Assembly (NCBI GenBank): GCA_045532055.1
Contig: JAZSFF010000025.1
Location: 1 to 6,037 of the forward strand
Reading direction: 5' to 3'
DNA from: SIG440 sp045532055
GTDB taxonomy: Bacteria; Bacillota; Clostridia; Monoglobales; Monoglobaceae
Length of the DNA: 6,037 bases
Part shown: piece by piece, positions 4,105-6,037 of the stretch
How the letters are laid out: each line of letters begins with the position of its first letter
Numbering within the stretch: the first letter of the stretch is position 1
The notes under the pieces: generated by a model
Database searches by the model: none
What the model was told of the DNA's origin: nothing
What the model saw: the letters and a program-made list of their open reading frames with translations, nothing else
Translations under genes and position numbers: made by a program

Positions 4105-5046
4105 CTATAACTCTGCCAGACCCTCTGCTACGCCCATGATGATTATACCGCCAACAACGGCAACCAGGGCTGCGTAATGCTTCCACGAGAGGCGTTCTTT
4201 CAGGAAGATGGAGCTCCACACAGATGAAACCACGCAATATGCACAGATAACAGGTGCGGCACCAACGGGATTTGCTGCCAGCGCATAGATATATGCAAAC
4301 TGACCTGCTGTTTCGCAGATTGCGGCAAGTCCCTTGGGAAATTCGTCCTTGGGGGCAGTGATTTTTTCTTTCTTTATTATGAATACATATATTGCTGCAA
4401 CAACTGCCATAAAGAGGAAAGTCAGCTCGTATGCCACGTTGGCAACATCCTCGTCAAGATAATGGAATACATTTGTCATGAATGTGTTGCCCTCTTCAAG
4501 GATAACAGCATCAAAAAATGTACCGAATGCGTCTATCAGACAGTAGAGAATGGGGAAGAGGATGGCAACCACACTCTTTGTGTATTTGCGGTTTGATTTT
4601 TGCTGACGCAGTGCCTTTGCCTGGTCGTCTTCGGTGTATTCAGCAATGCCAAGGAACAAAACGCCAAGGCATACCACAATCACACCAATGGTTGAAAGTC
4701 CGTCGATGGTCTCGCCCAGAACAATGAAACAAAGAATTGCCGCGATGGCACCTGATGAATTGCATATGGGTGATGAAACTGAAAGCTCAATATACCGAAG
4801 AGTTGCATAACCGAATATCATTGACAGTATGTACATAGCCGATGCCGGCAGATAATAGATTATGTCCTGCAGGGTTATTGCGGTGCCCGTTGCAATTTCA
4901 TAAATTGCATGAATACCCATAACCACGCCGACGGCGATTACCATTTTCCAGTGACTATATTTGTCGGTGGGTTTTGAACCCAGTTTGCTGAAGAAATCCG
5001 AGCCGCTCCAGCACAGCATTGCAATAATTGCTATAACCAACCACAT
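4105..5046 (-). CDS. EamA/DMT-family ten-segment transporter
   Basis: The 313-residue membrane protein has the doubled EamA layout of drug/metabolite transporters. Hydrophobic segments lie near residues 1-18, 33-52, 62-84, 88-110, 116-134, 157-181, 205-225, 239-258, 262-283 and 289-308. The first repeat ends with the typical LGETIDGLSTIGVIVVCLGV (110-129) and the second with LKERLSWKHYAALVAVVGGI (282-301), both classic EamA endings. A charged cytoplasmic-type linker (138-156) joins the halves, and an acidic loop (184-205) is longer than usual. The start is one base after the stop of the upstream PLP enzyme; AAAGGAG lies inside that gene, 10 bases before the ATG, so translation is probably coupled. 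Substrates of this family (amino acids, sugars, nucleotides, drugs) cannot be read from sequence. Linkage to the PLP enzyme hints at an amino acid or sulfur compound, which is inference. Confidence 0.9.
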   Translation of the reverse strand: MWLVIAIIAMLCWSGSDFFSKLGSKPTDKYSHWKMVIAVGVVMGIHAIYEIATGTAITLQDIIYYLPASAMYILSMIFGYATLRYIELSVSSPICNSSGAIAAILCFIVLGETIDGLSTIGVIVVCLGVLFLGIAEYTEDDQAKALRQQKSNRKYTKSVVAILFPILYCLIDAFGTFFDAVILEEGNTFMTNVFHYLDEDVANVAYELTFLFMAVVAAIYVFIIKKEKITAPKDEFPKGLAAICETAGQFAYIYALAANPVGAAPVICAYCVVSSVWSSIFLKERLSWKHYAALVAVVGGIIIMGVAEGLAEL

Positions 5047-5047
5047 T

Positions 5048-6037
5048 TTACATCTTCTCCTTTAACTTTTGTATATTTATAAGGTTTGCGTCAACCATTT
5101 TTTGCACAGACATCAAAATTCCCAGTTTCGCATGGGGCCAGGTTATGCCGCCCTGGAAATAAACCGCATAAGGCTCACGCAAGGGTGCGTCAGCACTGAG
5201 CTCTATGGACGAACCCTGAACAAATGTTCCCGCTGCCATAATTACCTGAGATTCATAACCGGGCATATCCCCGGGCACAGGCGTGGCAAAGCTGTCAACG
5301 GGTGCCGCAGCCTGAATTCCTTGACAGAACGCAATAACACCCTCAGGAGTCCCCAGTTCCACCGCCTGAATTATATCATGACGTGACTCTGTGCTGTTGG
5401 GCACTGTGCGGAAACCTAAACCTTCATATATATTTGCGGCAAAGATTGCTCCTTTCAGGGCCCCTGCCACAACTGTGGGTGCAAGAAACAATCCCTGATA
5501 AAGCTGACGCATCATACCCATATTGGTACCCACCTCTTTGCCCAGACCGGGAGCGGTGAGGCGATATCCGCATCTTTCGATACATTCACGGGTGCCGCAT
5601 ATATAACCGCCCGAGGGCGCAAGACCGCCGCCTAAATTTTTGATAAGTGACCCAACAATCATGTCAGCACCGAAGTTTGAGGGTTCAATCTTTTCCACAA
5701 ACTCGCCATAGCAGTTGTCCACCATACAGATGACATCAGGCTTTATGTCTTTTACAAATTTAATAATGCTTGCAATCTTTTCAACCGAAAAGGTCTCTCT
5801 GGTCTGATAACCCTTTGAACGTTGAATGGTGACAACACGGGTCTTGTCGCAGATTGCGTTTTTGATGCCCTCCCAGTCAAAGCCTCCGTCAGGAAGCAAA
5901 TCAACCTGTTTGTATTCCACACCATATTCTTTCAGCGAGCCAACAGTAGGACGGATGCCGATTACACCCTCAAGTGTGTCATAAGGTCTGCCCACGGGCG
6001 ACAAAAGCTGGTCGCCGGGTCTGAGGTTTGCACTGAG
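5048..6037 (-). CDS. Methionine gamma-lyase family PLP enzyme (YnbB-like), 5' end cut off
   Basis: The frame is open to the last base of the window, so the N-terminus lies outside. The first visible residues, LSANLRPGDQLLSPVGRPYD, are internal family sequence, and the TTG at 6002-6004 is a leucine codon there, not a start. The product belongs to the fold-type I PLP enzymes of the Met_gamma_lyase (aluminium resistance protein) family, related to Bacillus YnbB. Counting from that leucine, VDNCYGEF around 95-102 supplies the Asp that contacts the PLP ring nitrogen, and SLIKNLGGGLAPSGGYICG (119-137) holds the probable Schiff-base Lys122. Also visible are TAPGLGKEVG and the C-terminal YFQGGITWPHAKLGI. 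At 329 visible residues, about 80-100 are missing from a usual 410-430. True methionine lyase activity is not proven for this branch. The EamA transporter follows with a one-base gap. Confidence 0.92.
   Translation of the reverse strand, partial: LSANLRPGDQLLSPVGRPYDTLEGVIGIRPTVGSLKEYGVEYKQVDLLPDGGFDWEGIKNAICDKTRVVTIQRSKGYQTRETFSVEKIASIIKFVKDIKPDVICMVDNCYGEFVEKIEPSNFGADMIVGSLIKNLGGGLAPSGGYICGTRECIERCGYRLTAPGLGKEVGTNMGMMRQLYQGLFLAPTVVAGALKGAIFAANIYEGLGFRTVPNSTESRHDIIQAVELGTPEGVIAFCQGIQAAAPVDSFATPVPGDMPGYESQVIMAAGTFVQGSSIELSADAPLREPYAVYFQGGITWPHAKLGILMSVQKMVDANLINIQKLKEKM

Noticed and set aside
6002..6004. TTG as start of the PLP enzyme
   Set aside because: The frame continues upstream to the window edge with family-like sequence (LSANLRPGDQL), so this is an internal leucine.

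Overview
The window looks like chromosomal DNA of a low- to mid-GC, Gram-positive anaerobe of the class Clostridia. The evidence is an MreB/Mbl-type actin, a GGGtGRT-family protein paired with a NifU-like scaffold, a methionine gamma-lyase-family (YnbB-like) PLP enzyme, strong AGGAGG-type ribosome binding sites and TTGACA/TATAAT promoters. No species can be named from the sequence.

Layout. (1) 1-420, minus strand: a C-terminal remnant of UDP-galactopyranose mutase (glf) that still has a promoter, a Shine-Dalgarno and a start codon, followed at higher coordinates by a two-way terminator and an intact tRNA-Ser(CGA) with encoded CCA. (2) 420-890: about 470 bases with no protein gene. It is a scar-like patch holding the 5' half of a second tRNA-Ser, copies of an anticodon-loop sequence, small palindromes and several short tandem repeat sets. 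It resembles a relic integration site. (3) 890-1909, minus: full-length mreB with its own promoter. (4) 1910-2330: divergent control region with the mreB promoter on one strand, two tandem promoters on the other, a possible Spo0A box, and a leader with a hairpin and a possible 30-residue reading frame. (5) 2331-4036, plus: a two-gene operon of a NifU-like Fe-S scaffold and a GGGtGRT protein, closed by a strong terminator that also serves the convergent genes. (6) 4105-6037, minus: a PLP enzyme of the Met_gamma_lyase family, cut by the window edge, and an EamA-type ten-segment transporter one base downstream.

How it fits together. The scaffold/GGGtGRT pair is the best candidate for an under-described system. 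The scaffold has conserved cysteines suited to holding a metal or Fe-S centre, and its partner is a separate family named only for a glycine-rich motif. Tight spacing, tandem promoters and strong ribosome binding sites suggest the two are made together and in quantity. The PLP enzyme and the transporter look translationally coupled, so the transporter may move a substrate or product of the lyase. The patch at 420-890 and the broken glf at 18-209 suggest this side of mreB has seen insertion and deletion events.
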